Shown here: in pieces, positions 17,199 through 27,700 of the stretch
How positions within the stretch are numbered: the stretch's first letter is position 1
Layout: the number at the start of each line of letters is the position of its first letter
From: Roseivirga sp.
Lineage (GTDB): Bacteria > Bacteroidota > Bacteroidia > Cytophagales > Cyclobacteriaceae
Length of the DNA stretch: 58,627 nt
Direction of reading: 5' to 3'
Assembly (NCBI GenBank): GCA_021404565.1
Contig: JAAWWF010000045.1
Location: 1 to 58,627, forward strand
The notes under the pieces: generated by a model
The model's database searches: none
What the model was told of the DNA's origin: nothing
The model's input: the letters and a program-made list of their open reading frames with translations, nothing else
Translations under genes and position numbers: made by a program

Positions 17199-17855
17199 AT
17201 GCAAGACCTGAAAGAGTTACTCCTTAAAAAAATTCAAAGACAAACTTTGCTGCATGAAAAAGGAAGACAGCTGGAGGACCTTGATCTTGACCTCAGCTAT
17301 TCAAAATCCAGCAGATGGTTTGGAAGTTCATACCTGAGGATAAAGCGATTTCTATTGATTCTGATATCGATTGGTCTGATTTTCTTCTCTTTTATTCTCA
17401 TGACTGTGCCGGAAATTCTTATGGAAGACAAAGAGTTTCGTGATAGTATGATACAAAGCTCCAGAGAATACTATCAGGACATGTTCGGCCAATCATTGGG
17501 AGAGGCTTTTATAGAATTCACGCTCGAGGACTCCAGGAGAAGACCGGAAGATTTTTTTGATGAACTAAGTAAATCACTAGATAAAGCCTATGTGGAAGAA
17601 ACCATCGCAGAATTCAGATATATGGGTGTGTTTATCTTACCCATGGCCCTGGTACTGCTATACATTAGCAGACTCACAAAGAAAATGAGAATAAGGAATA
17701 CAATGATTTCTCACAACCAGGCCATCACGCAAGAACTGATCACGATGTTTCATGAAGCTATAGACGAAGAAGAAGAGGAGTTACTTTGGATGCAGGAAAT
17801 TATACAAGGTGGTCCAAAACCCGGTTCTTCTCAGCCACCTCCCCTTCCTGGGTAA
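17199..17855 (+). CDS. Membrane protein of unknown function
   Basis: The 218-residue protein has two hydrophobic helices, about residues 52-75 (LLILISIGLIFFSFILMTV) and 147-165 (MGVFILPMALVLLYISRL). Between them lies an acidic region of about 70 residues rich in Glu, Asp and Arg, and the C-terminus is cytoplasmic and proline-rich, ending QPPPLPG. I do not recognise a family. There is a gap of 119 bases before the gene, and it seems to be transcribed alone. Confidence 0.72.
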   Translation: MQDLKELLLKKIQRQTLLHEKGRQLEDLDLDLSYSKSSRWFGSSYLRIKRFLLILISIGLIFFSFILMTVPEILMEDKEFRDSMIQSSREYYQDMFGQSLGEAFIEFTLEDSRRRPEDFFDELSKSLDKAYVEETIAEFRYMGVFILPMALVLLYISRLTKKMRIRNTMISHNQAITQELITMFHEAIDEEEEELLWMQEIIQGGPKPGSSQPPPLPG

Positions 17856-17859
17856 TCTC

Positions 17860-17897
17860 CACCTATACTTGGCGGGGTTCAGGTGTTGATTATTTTT
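17860..17897 (+). terminator. Weak terminator-like element
   Basis: CACCT (17860-17864) and AGGTG (17881-17885) can pair, and they are followed by TTGATTATTTTTTT. The stem is only five base pairs with a 16-base loop, but the T-rich run and the position just after the 17855 stop fit a terminator. Confidence 0.35.
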
Positions 17898-17944
17898 TTG
17901 CGTGAAACGTACACATAAATATTAAATCTGATTAGATTGCCCCT

Positions 17945-18583
17945 GTGGACACAACATTCAGATTTGTAGACCTTAATCCTCAACTGGTTGAAGCCTGGAA
18001 AACAGTATTCAGAGATGTAGATAGTGTTGAAGCCATCAACTCTTCCATTTTTGAGCATCCGAGTGACGTCCTTGTAAGCCCTGCCAATAGCTTTGGCTTT
18101 ATGAATGGAGGCATCGACTTTTCAATATCTAAAAATCTGGGTTGGCATATTGAAAAAGAAGTTCAGAAAAGGATAAGAGAAGAGTTCTTTGGTGAATTGT
18201 TAGTAGGTCAGGCACTGATTGTAGAAACCGGACATACCGATTTCCCATATCTTATCTCGGCACCTACTATGAGGACCCCGATGACCATATTAAGATCTCC
18301 CAATGTCTACCTGGCCATGAAAGCAATCCTTACCTTGCTGAAGTACGGAAGGTTTGCTAATAGTGAATTAATCAGCCAGAAAGTCAGTACGGTGGCCATT
18401 CCAGGTCTAGGCACCGGTGTGGGACAAATGCCTCCGCTGGTTTGTGCACGCCAAATGAGATTAGCCTGGGAGGATGTCAAAAACGAAAAGCATCTGACGA
18501 AGCAGGGCTGGGAGGAGATTCGATCAAATTATGCCTACTTCTTCACCCATGATGAGCGAGACCTTAAATACAATATACCTTAA
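17945..18583 (+). CDS. Macro domain protein
   Basis: The 212-residue protein carries a macro-domain signature: DVLVSPANSFGFMNGGIDF in the position of the NAAN-x-x-GGG-V-D loop that binds ADP-ribose, and later STVAIPGLGTGVGQMP, the second ligand loop. Macro domains bind or hydrolyse ADP-ribose derivatives. The start is GTG 17945. Its TAA shares a base with the ATG of the following P-loop kinase, so the pair is coupled. A role in ADP-ribose or nucleotide turnover is inference. Confidence 0.82.
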   Translation: MDTTFRFVDLNPQLVEAWKTVFRDVDSVEAINSSIFEHPSDVLVSPANSFGFMNGGIDFSISKNLGWHIEKEVQKRIREEFFGELLVGQALIVETGHTDFPYLISAPTMRTPMTILRSPNVYLAMKAILTLLKYGRFANSELISQKVSTVAIPGLGTGVGQMPPLVCARQMRLAWEDVKNEKHLTKQGWEEIRSNYAYFFTHDERDLKYNIP

Positions 18584-19119
18584 TGAAAATCCATATCCTC
18601 GGAGCATCAGGGTCAGGCACCACTACTTTAGGGCAAGCATTGGGAAAACATGGTTGGAAACACCTGGATGCCGATGACTATTACTGGGTACAAACCGATC
18701 CACCATTTCAGCAGAAGGTTCCCCTTGACATAAGGAACAAACGCATTTCTCAGTACTTTGAGGCATCTGGTAAAGTGGTAATCAGCGGTTCCATGTTCAG
18801 CTGGGGAGAGCATTGGAAACAAGTATTTGATCTGGTTATTTTCCTACAGCTTGATAAAGCGGTTCGAATGGAGCGATTACGCCTAAGGGAAGAATCCCGG
18901 TATGGCCAGGTGATTTATGATGATCCCAAACGAAATAAAGCATATCGGGCATTTATGAGTTGGGCGGAGCAGTATGATGACCCAACCTTTACCGGTCGAA
19001 GTCTCAGGTTGCACGAGCAATGGCTAAGTGAATTGACCTGCCCGATCTTAAGGCTTGACGGAGCTGATTCTCTTGAAGAGAATTTAAACCTGGTGATGAC
19101 CCGATTGGGGGAAATCTGA
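18583..19119 (+). CDS. P-loop nucleoside/nucleotide kinase-like protein
   Basis: The 178-residue protein begins with a Walker A loop GASGSGTTT (residues 7-15) and has DADDYYW in the acceptor-binding position, then VVISGSMFSW (strand leading to Walker B) and an arginine-rich lid (RMERLRLREESRYG). This is the layout of adenylate-kinase-related small kinases (AAA_17/AAA_18). The start overlaps the macro-domain gene by one base, so they are made together. The substrate is unknown. Confidence 0.83.
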   Translation: MKIHILGASGSGTTTLGQALGKHGWKHLDADDYYWVQTDPPFQQKVPLDIRNKRISQYFEASGKVVISGSMFSWGEHWKQVFDLVIFLQLDKAVRMERLRLREESRYGQVIYDDPKRNKAYRAFMSWAEQYDDPTFTGRSLRLHEQWLSELTCPILRLDGADSLEENLNLVMTRLGEI

Positions 19120-19200
19120 ATCAGGCTAAATAAGTCTTAATCAATGGTCTCTGTATTCGCGGATTTGCTATCTTAATAACAGCCATAAAGCTCCTAAGTC

Positions 19201-19770
19201 ATGCAAGAAAACTACCTGGAAAGTATCAGAAAGCAGTTTGAGTACTATAAAATGCTCGGAGAAAAAACCTTCAGTCAGCTAGGTGATAAAGAACTCTTCT
19301 GGCAGCCCAATCCTGAGAGTAATTCCATCGCCATCATGGTGAATCATATCTCCGGTAATATGCTCTCACGCTGGACCGATTTTCTGAGCTCTGATGGTGA
19401 GAAGGAATGGCGCAACCGGGATGCGGAGTTTGAAGACCTGATCAAAACACGTACTGAACTTATCACTAAATGGAACAAAGGCTGGACCTGTCTCTTTGAG
19501 GCCCTGGACTCAGTAAACACTGACAATTTTGATCAGCTAGTATATATCCGCAATATGGGACACACCATTGTAGAAGCTATCAATCGTCAGTTTGCCCACT
19601 ATTCCTACCATATCGGGCAGATTGTGTACCTGGGCCGCATGATCAAGGGAGCTGACTGGCAAAGCCTGTCTATTCCCAAAGGAGATTCTGTCGCCTATAA
19701 TGCAGACAAATTTTCGAAGCCCAAGCGCAAAGAGCATTTTACGAAAGAGTTTTTGAAGGGGGATGAGTAA
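19201..19770 (+). CDS. DUF1572 / DinB-like four-helix protein
   Basis: The 189-residue protein resembles the DinB/DUF1572 superfamily, metal-binding four-helix bundles. It shows an early helix with IMVNHISGNMLSRWTDF and a late HYSYHIGQIVYLGRMIKG, whose histidines would form the metal site. Relatives include bacillithiol-dependent transferases, but the substrate here is not known. It stands alone between the P-loop kinase gene and the Crp/Fnr regulator gene. Confidence 0.82.
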   Translation: MQENYLESIRKQFEYYKMLGEKTFSQLGDKELFWQPNPESNSIAIMVNHISGNMLSRWTDFLSSDGEKEWRNRDAEFEDLIKTRTELITKWNKGWTCLFEALDSVNTDNFDQLVYIRNMGHTIVEAINRQFAHYSYHIGQIVYLGRMIKGADWQSLSIPKGDSVAYNADKFSKPKRKEHFTKEFLKGDE

Positions 19771-19842
19771 GTAATCATCGTTTTATCTTCGGAAAAGTGA
19801 TAAGGGGAACGTAAGCTACTACCTGCATGTTAGAAGTCTGGC

Positions 19843-20427
19843 ATGCACCCTTTACTACTCAGTCAGGTCGAGCAATACATTGTTCCTTCTCAGGAAGACA
19901 TCGATACGCTCCATTCCAAACTAGGCACCAGACGCTACCTGAAAGGGCAATACCTGGTTCAGCAGGGAGATATTTGTCCGCACCTGAGTTTTATTACTTC
20001 TGGCTGCTCCAAAACCTTTCATATCGATCCCCAGGGTAACGAGCATATTACACGATTTGCTATTGAAGGTTGGTGGTCAGCTGATCTTGGAAGCTTCCTT
20101 ACCCAGACAGCGGCTGACTGCAGTGTAAAATGTCTTGAAGACACGCATGTGCTCCAAATTACTCACCAGGGTATGCAGGAGCTGTACAAAGAAGCTCCGG
20201 CATTCGAACGCTTTTTCAGAAACCTGTTCGAAAACTCTTTTATCCACTCAGAAAAAAGAGTCATTGCCAATTTTAGTCTTACCGCTAAAGAAAGATATCT
20301 CGCATTTCAGAAAAGATACCCACAAATAGAACAGCGGGTACCCCAATACATGGTCGCCTCCTATCTCGGCATGACCAAACAGTTTTTGAGTAAAATCAGG
20401 AATCAGCTGATGGTAGAAAATTCATAA
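19843..20427 (+). CDS. Crp/Fnr family transcriptional regulator
   Basis: The 194-residue protein has an N-terminal cyclic-nucleotide-binding-type beta-roll (about 20-120: GQYLVQQGDICPHLSFITSG) and a C-terminal helix-turn-helix (about 165-190: QYMVASYLGMTKQFLSKIRNQL). No Fnr-type cysteine cluster is seen, so it is not an Fe-S sensor. Such short Crp-like regulators are common in Bacteroidota and often control a neighbour. A perfect 9-base-arm palindrome starts on the base after its stop and lies in front of the next gene, which is the likely target. Confidence 0.9.
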   Translation: MHPLLLSQVEQYIVPSQEDIDTLHSKLGTRRYLKGQYLVQQGDICPHLSFITSGCSKTFHIDPQGNEHITRFAIEGWWSADLGSFLTQTAADCSVKCLEDTHVLQITHQGMQELYKEAPAFERFFRNLFENSFIHSEKRVIANFSLTAKERYLAFQKRYPQIEQRVPQYMVASYLGMTKQFLSKIRNQLMVENS

Positions 20428-20447
20428 ATGTTCAACTGGTTGAACAT
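20428..20447. promoter_or_regulatory. Perfect palindrome, probable Crp/Fnr-family operator
   Basis: Arms ATGTTCAAC (20428-20436) and GTTGAACAT (20439-20447) are exact inverted copies around a TG spacer. No T-run follows, so a terminator is unlikely. It sits between a Crp/Fnr-type regulator gene and the next gene, whose start is 75 bases downstream. The distance fits an activator site upstream of a promoter. Confidence 0.6.
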
Positions 20448-20521
20448 GATTTGTTAACCTTGTTGATTTCTCCCCTTCTCTGCTCATAGGACCTTTGTGT
20501 TATAAAAAAACACAAGGTATT

Positions 20522-21040
20522 ATGACAAATACAATTTCTCCTTTTGGCTTTACTTCCTCTCGCAACCCTGCCAAGACCATAGGCTGGTCTGGTTTGGTGG
20601 CCGGTATACTCGATTCAGTAGCCGGAGTAATCGTCTATTATATTTACTTCGACCTGAACCCACTCCAGGTATTACAATTTATCGCAAGTGGTATCTATGG
20701 CCCTACTGCGATTAACGGAGGGGTCGGCATGGTACTGGTGGGATTGCTTTTGCACTTTCTCATCGCCTATGTCTGTGCCATTATCTATTTTCTCGCCTAT
20801 CCTAAAATAGCCGCAGGCAACAAATATGCCGGGGCATCAGGTTTAGTATACGGATTGGGTATCTGGCTGGTAATGAACTTACTGATACTGCCTTATTCAA
20901 ACATCCCAAAGAGTGATTTCGATTTGGGACTGGCTATCATCGGCATTATCTGGCATATGGTGCTGGTCGGTTGGCCCATAGCGCTCATTACCAAGCAGTA
21001 CTACCTAAACAAAACAACTGACCATGAGAGAGAAGGCTGA
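20522..21040 (+). CDS. Four-helix integral membrane protein of unknown function
   Basis: ATG 20522 gives 172 residues with four membrane helices: GWSGLVAGILDSVAGVIVYY, GMVLVGLLLHFLIAYVCAII, GASGLVYGLGIWLVMNLLIL and GLAIIGIIWHMVLVGWPIAL. The soluble loops are short. It resembles small YagU-like membrane proteins in layout, but I cannot assign a family. The frame is open to 20495, upstream of the preferred ATG. The palindrome at 20428-20447 and the adjacent Crp/Fnr gene suggest regulation by that protein. A terminator-like hairpin spans its stop. Confidence 0.75.
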   Translation: MTNTISPFGFTSSRNPAKTIGWSGLVAGILDSVAGVIVYYIYFDLNPLQVLQFIASGIYGPTAINGGVGMVLVGLLLHFLIAYVCAIIYFLAYPKIAAGNKYAGASGLVYGLGIWLVMNLLILPYSNIPKSDFDLGLAIIGIIWHMVLVGWPIALITKQYYLNKTTDHEREG

Positions 21041-21061
21041 CAGGCCTCGCCTCTCACTTTT
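21030..21061 (+). terminator. Terminator-like hairpin at the end of the membrane protein gene
   Basis: GAGAAGGC (21030-21037) pairs with GCCTCTC (21049-21055) with one bulged A, and ACTTTT follows directly. The gene's TGA lies inside the loop. The stem is GC-rich with a short U-run, which fits an intrinsic terminator. Confidence 0.45.
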
Positions 21062-21183
21062 GCAGGTAAAAGCGGCACGAGCATTCGGGTCGCTTTCTAC
21101 ATTCATCTACTTTAGCATCAGGGGCTCCCAGGTAATCCTCATGCATATGAGCCGGGAATAACAAAAGGAAGTTAATTTAATCC

Positions 21184-21561
21184 TCAGCAATCAATGTCCT
21201 CACCAGCCTGCCAGAGCTCAATGGCTTTTTGAATAAACTCATCCATGCGGGTGTTGGCAAGCACATTGGACTTCTTGAATCTGAGACAACCCTTGCCCAC
21301 ATTTATTCCTTCCAGCAATTCTCCGGTAGAGTCGATTTTAGAGGCATCACCCACGTAAAAACTCACATAACCCCGCTGAGCATTCAATTGAAAAGGTACT
21401 CCCCTATCATCTTCGTAACTCAGCATTTTGTAGCGAATCCCTTCCTTTAAGCCAGGTGCCTTTTCAAATATGAGTTCCCGTAATTCGAGAAGCTTTTCTT
21501 TGCGCCAATCTTCATCAAGCGCTTCCAGGTATTCAGCAGGGGTGTTTACATCATATTGCAT
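21184..21561 (-). CDS. DUF1801 (YdhG-like) protein
   Basis: The 125-residue protein has the DUF1801 layout: an N-terminal helix region (TPAEYLEALDEDWRKEKLLEL), LKEGIRYKMLSYED corresponding to the conserved E-x-I-K/R-x-x-x P/L region, and GKGCLRFKKSNVL near the C-terminus. The family has a frataxin-like fold and some members are called iron chaperones, but no function is proven. It lies downstream of the giant gene on the same strand, separated from it by a strong hairpin, so it is probably a separate unit. Confidence 0.8.
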   Translation of the reverse strand: MQYDVNTPAEYLEALDEDWRKEKLLELRELIFEKAPGLKEGIRYKMLSYEDDRGVPFQLNAQRGYVSFYVGDASKIDSTGELLEGINVGKGCLRFKKSNVLANTRMDEFIQKAIELWQAGEDIDC

Positions 21562-21627
21562 TGAGACGGTGTTTTGTGGAAAGATTAAGCATGGGTATCT
21601 GTATATACTATTAAAAAGCAGCTACAC

Positions 21628-21660
21628 ATTCGTCCGACCACTTTGAGTGGTCAGACGAAT
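21628..21660 (-). terminator. Strong hairpin downstream of the giant TSP3 gene
   Basis: ATTCGTCCGACCACT (21628-21642) and AGTGGTCAGACGAAT (21646-21660) form 15-base arms around TTG with one C-A mismatch that becomes a G-U wobble in - strand RNA. It is placed 77 bases after the stop of the 3700-codon gene. A TTTTT run follows about 10 bases after the stem on that strand, so termination is likely but not classical. The right arm contains GGTCAGACGAAT, which recurs at 36191. Confidence 0.5.
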
Positions 21661-21736
21661 AGGTAATAGACAGGCACTCAGTAAGGGAATTTAACAAAAT
21701 TCTCTCAGTCGACACCCTGAGGGAATAACCTGGCTG

Positions 21737-24700
21737 TTAGTTTTTGACAATAAACTTAAACTGATGTCTTTCTCCATTTAAGGTCGCTGTAACAATGTAC
21801 ACACCCTGACGTGTATAGCGGGTTTTGAGAACTGCGCGGTTGCGCTCCCTGGAAATTTGTACGGGTACCTGAACACCATTGATCTGAATCAGTCTGAGGT
21901 TTTCAATTATGACGGATTCAGGAATCTTGATATAAATATCCGCTCCCGCCTGTACTGGGTTGGGGTAAAGAACCGGTGCTTCAATGCGAGGGGAATAATT
22001 TACCCTGATGACTTCTGAGGCATTTTCAATCCCGTTGTTATCCACATCTATGAGTCGATAGAAATTGACTGGTTCCAGAGGCTCCCGGTCAATGAATGTA
22101 TAATCGTTCAGATCGTTGGTGGTACCCGCTCCGTCCATAAAGCCAATAGTTTCAAAATCGAGTCCGTTGGCAGATCTTTCAATGCGGTAAAAGCTGTTTT
22201 GAAATTCGCTGGCAGTAGTCCATCTTAGGACTACCTGATCCTGTTCTGCACTTCCATCAAAAGAAATCAGGGTAATCGGCAAAGCCGCCTCTTCCAATGA
22301 ACCCAAAGTGAAATAGAGACCATCGGTAAAATCTACCTGAAAATTCACGAAGCCATCATCAGCCACTACGAAAGACTGAGAGATTACCTGAGCCCCTGTA
22401 GTAAAGTCACCATCTGAATCGACTAAGAGTACAATCTGGCTCTCATCGTTGGTTCCTACACCTGTCGGTCCCAGCAGATCGTTTACACTAAACCTGACGG
22501 TAACGGTTCCTACTGTACCAGTTTCGCGTGCTCTCCATTCCCGGTTTAACCGGCTATCGACCTGAATGGCGCTGAAATCCCTGTTAGAAGCATCGTGAAG
22601 CGCAGCACCATCATGGCCCCACATGAGCGAGGAAAAATCCGTTGTAAAACTACTTCCGTTTAAAGAGTTACTGGCCTCAAGCCCATTTGTGTCTCCATCC
22701 AGGCCAATGGCTACAATGGCATCGCTGTTTTCACTTTGAGATTGCAGTTGGTTAAGACAGCTTCCGTCATCACGGCCAATACCGGCCACATTGTTATGAA
22801 AAGTAGTATTGTCAGATGCATCCCAGAAGGTAGTACTTCCATTAGAGGCGATATAGTCACCTTCCGTTCCTTCAAAAGCAATGGCATCGCCATCAGTATC
22901 GGAAGAAAGGGTAACTCCATATTTGAGGGCCAGATAGCCTTGAATCTGCTGAAGGTCTGTGGCATTGGTGAGCAGAGAATTATAGACAATGACCTCGGAA
23001 ATTTTGCCACTGAACCTATTGGTAGCATCCCCCTGACCACCAATCTGCAAGTTATTGGATGTTTCAACTGCGTGATCTGAACTAAAATTGGTTTGGGTAT
23101 TTAATCCGTTTAAATAAACCGTAGAGCCATTGGCCTGATCTTCATCAAACAGAACAGCCGAAATGGTAGTGGTACCTACTGAATACAGGCCTGTAACGTC
23201 AGCAGTATTACCTGTTCCGTTACTTACAGCCTCATTTTCATTTACTCCATTATTGTCCAGTACATAGCGATCAAAACCTCCATTATCTTCTCCCCACAGT
23301 GCTCCTGAATTGTCTATTGTAGGCTGATAGACTACTATAACAGCCAGATCGGGATGAGTATCGGCATTGATACTCAGGGTAGTATTGTAGTAAGAACTGC
23401 CTCCAAAGAAATTCGAGGGGTTGAAATTGACATTCCCCCCTGTGGTAAAAGACCCCACAGAAGATACAGACACGTAGTTATTAGAAACATCTCTCCAGGA
23501 GGTTCCTCCCTGGTCGGCTCTGAGCCATAATAGGAAGTTACTATTGATCCCTCCCGGCTGACAGTTTTCAGCGTTGCTTTCTCTCCAATCCCTTTCACTG
23601 GTTTCGGCCGCTGTTGTTACATCTGGAAATGAATTTGAGGTCTGGCTGTTGTAAACATTGGTAGTGGAATTTGGTCCGCTTACATCATCAAAGTTATTAT
23701 CAAGACCGTCATTATCATTGTCGTTTCCATTGGGAGTTGTATCGGGCAAATAGTCTCCATCCGTGTCCCAGGCTTCGATTACATCATTGAGTCCGTCATT
23801 GTCAGAGTCCAGGTCTATATAATCGGGTGTATCAGTACCATCGGTATTCACTATGCTGGTGGGTACTCCTGTTACACCTCCACAAGGTGTACAGTTGACA
23901 TCAAAGGCATCATCTATACCGTCACCATCCAGGTCAGAACCTACGGGAATCACCGGTGTTGCGGTGGTAGCCTGTGACTCAATCAGGTCGACAACACCAT
24001 CATCATCGCTGTCAACATCTATCCTGTTTTCCAGCTCATCGGCATCCGTATCAGCATCTGTCAATGCCGTTCCCCCATTATCACTATCAAAAGTGTCGGC
24101 CCAGCCATCGCCATCAGTATCTGTATCGTTATCTACCCTGCCATCGTTATCAGTATCAACTCCTCCCGCTTCGATGATATCCGGGATACCATCATTGTCT
24201 GAGTCCAGATCAAGGCTGTTTACGATACCATCTCCATCGGAATCCAGTACTTCGCTCTCGTCCGTATCCAAAATACCATCGTTGTCATCATCAATATCAG
24301 TGGCATCGGGCTCTCCATCGAGGTCTGTATCTAACGCATTGGCTTCTCTCCAATCACGTTCGCTTGTTGCGGCAGCGGTAGTTACATCCGGAAAGTCGTT
24401 GGCATCTTCGTTATTATAAGCATTGGTAGTGCTATTGGGGCCTACTACCGTATCGTAATTGTCGTCCAGGCCATCGCCATCAGTATCAGTACCGGCAGGC
24501 AGTGTGTTGGCTACCAGATCACCATCGGTATCGTAGCCCTCCAGGGCATCCAGGAAACTGTCATTGTCAGAGTTAAAGTCCAGATAGTCGGGTGTACCAT
24601 CCATATCGGTATCTACCGGAGTGGTAGGTGTCCCGCCTGTGGTGTCAAAAGCATTGTCAATACCATCACTGTCGGTATCAGTTCCACCCGGTACCACAGG

Positions 24701-27700
24701 ACTCCCTGTGGTAGCCTGAGACTCAATCAGGTCTACGATACCATCTCCATCTGCATCGATGTCGAGGTTATTTGTAATCCCATCGCCATCGGTATCCGGG
24801 TTGAGCAATACGGTTCCTCCATTATCACTGTCGAAGGTATTGGCCCAGCCATCACCATCAAGATCCACAAAGCTATCTACCGCTCCATCATCATCAGTAT
24901 CTACCCCACCGGCTTCAATAATGTCTTCGATACCATCATTATCAGAGTCGCGATCCAGCATATCATTGATGCCATCATTATCGGTATCCGGATTGGTCAG
25001 GGCAGTACCTCCATTGTCACTGTCAAAAGTATTGGCCCAGCCATCCGTATCGGTGTCGGTGTTATCATCTACACGGCCATCATTATTGGTATCTACTCCT
25101 CCCGCTTCAATAATATCCGGAATACCGTCATTGTCGGAGTCCAGGTCTATATAATCTGCTATTCCATCACCATCCGTGTCCTGACACTCTGTATAAGCCT
25201 GGATCGTGGCTTCAACTACTTCAATTCGGCCACCAAGTCGGACAGGCATTTCTACCTGAATGTACCTGGTATCAGCAGTTAAGTTATAGGTAAAACTGGT
25301 GACACTCCCTCCTGAAGCTATATCATTACGTACAACCGTTTGTGGGTTGGTACCATTACCTAAGTCGACATTAGCATCAGGTAATTGAGCAAAACGTAAT
25401 TCTCTGTCACTGCCATTACCGTTTCTCCATAAAGTGAATACTACATCTACCCCTGCAGGTATAACACTGCCCAGGTCCACAATAATATATTCTCCGACAC
25501 CATTGAGTATAATGCCATTGTTAGCAGTTAAGTCCCCATCGTTGATTAAGGCCAGACTTCCACCAGTTCCTGAGTTATCAACCACCGGGCCTGAAGGACT
25601 TGCCGGATTACTTACGCAGCCTTCATCAGTATCCAAAATACCGTCATTATCATCGTCTATGTCATTGCTATCCTGAATGCCGTCAAAATCGGAATCGGCC
25701 ACATTTTCTTCTCTCCAGTCTCTTTCAGTATTGCCCTGAGTGGTTTGATCAGGGAAGTCATTGGCATCTTGCGTGTTGTAGACATTGGTGGTACTGTTAA
25801 TACCGGCTATCAGATCAAAAGCATCATCCAAACCATCACCGTCAGTATCAGTACCTGAAGGAACAATGTTAGCAACCAGATTGCCATCGGTATCCCAGCC
25901 TTCCAGCAAATCAGAGAAAGTATCGCCATCAGAATTGAAATCGAGAAAATCGAATGCCGTATCACTATCCGTATCGGTCAGGATGGTTGGTACGCCAGTG
26001 ACAACTCCACATGGCGCACAATCACTATCAAAGGCATCGTCTAAACCATCACCATCGGTATCAACCCCTACCGGAATAACAGGTGAACCTGTGGTAAGCT
26101 GAGACTCAATTAAATCTACAATACCATCTCCATCGGCATCAATATCGAGGTGATCGGCTATACCATCACTGTCGGTATCGTTGCCGGTGCATTCAATGGT
26201 AAAAGCGGGATAACTTACATTATCGACTCTCAAGTCTCCACTTACCTCGTTATAGGTAATTCTGATGTGAGTGGCATTAGTGGCAAGGGTATAAATTTTA
26301 TCTTCATACACATCGTCAGTGGCAAAAGAGTACTCAATGGCGTTGACAAATGAGACGCCATCTGTGGATTCGGTAATAGTCATGGTACTCGCCACATCAT
26401 CTCTTTTCTGTGCTCTCACGGTTACCTCAGTACCGGCAGTCACTATGCTTCCGCTTCTCAGCTCTACTTCCATTACTGCCCCATCATCTCTGAAACGGGC
26501 AAAGTTTGCATTCACTCCATCGATGCCATCTGCGGTATCTTCTACACGAGCCACAATTTCGCTGGCTGAAGAAGCGTTGGCTCCGAGGACGGGAGTATCT
26601 GTACAGCCTTCATCCGTATCCAGAATACCATCATTATCATCATCTACATCGGTAATATCAGGAATGCCATCTGCATCGGTATCGGTTGGTGCCTCGAGAC
26701 CGTTGGTATCTCTCCAGTCTTTTTCACCATCTACATCGGAATCTTGTAAGGCCACATTTGACGAACAAAATGTAATGCCTGAGCCATAATTAATGGTCAT
26801 GGTTGGATTTACTTCAGCTGTCCTTCTATTGCCATCGGCCCCGGTAAAAAGGATCACCAAAGCATTGCCATTTGACCAGCCTACCTGGCCTACAATTTCT
26901 TCGATGACAGAAGAAATGTCTACCGTACGCTGTGCAGAACTTGCTTCACCAGTTGAGTTCCAATCTGCCGGGGTCCATGATTCACTAGCCGTTGTGCCAG
27001 GTGTAAGTCGATCACTGACATCATCGGTGGTGGTTGTAAAAGTGCTGGGGTTTGCAGTTAATTCGCCCCGAATGGTGATTGTAATTGGTCCTGTTTCGAC
27101 TTCGTCTGTCTGAAACTGTATATAGGCTGAATTAATTACCTCCCCTTGAGGGATGGAAATATTTGGAAAGTATACTCCTACAGTCTGAGAGCTATTATCA
27201 TTCTCATCATTAGAAAACTCAAGGTCGCTACTTCCTGTGTCAACAGATCCATTATCATCTTGCTCTTCACCGTAACTGGTCGCTGTAGAGAACATAGACA
27301 GCCCGTAGCAATTCTCGTCAAACGCATCATCCAGTCCGTTCCCGTTAGCATCTACCCCACTATTGGCTACATCGGCTACACCATCTTCATTAAAGTCATT
27401 TCCTTCAATGAAATCAGAGAGAGAATCATTGTCTGAATTGGAGTCTACGTAATCATCCAGTCCTGCTCCATCGGTATCCACAGGGTCGATGGGTGAATTG
27501 CCTGAATCTACATCCCAAAAATCAAGAATACCGTCATTGTCAGTATCTGTAAAGTCTGTTGGGGCCTGATAACCCAGGGTACTGTATCCTTCTCTTGTAT
27601 CGTCTATTCCATCGGCATCAGAATCAATGTCTATATAATTCGGAAGGTTGGGGAGTCCGTTGGTGTTTTCGTAAGTAAGGTCGGAGTTGGCTAAAATAAG

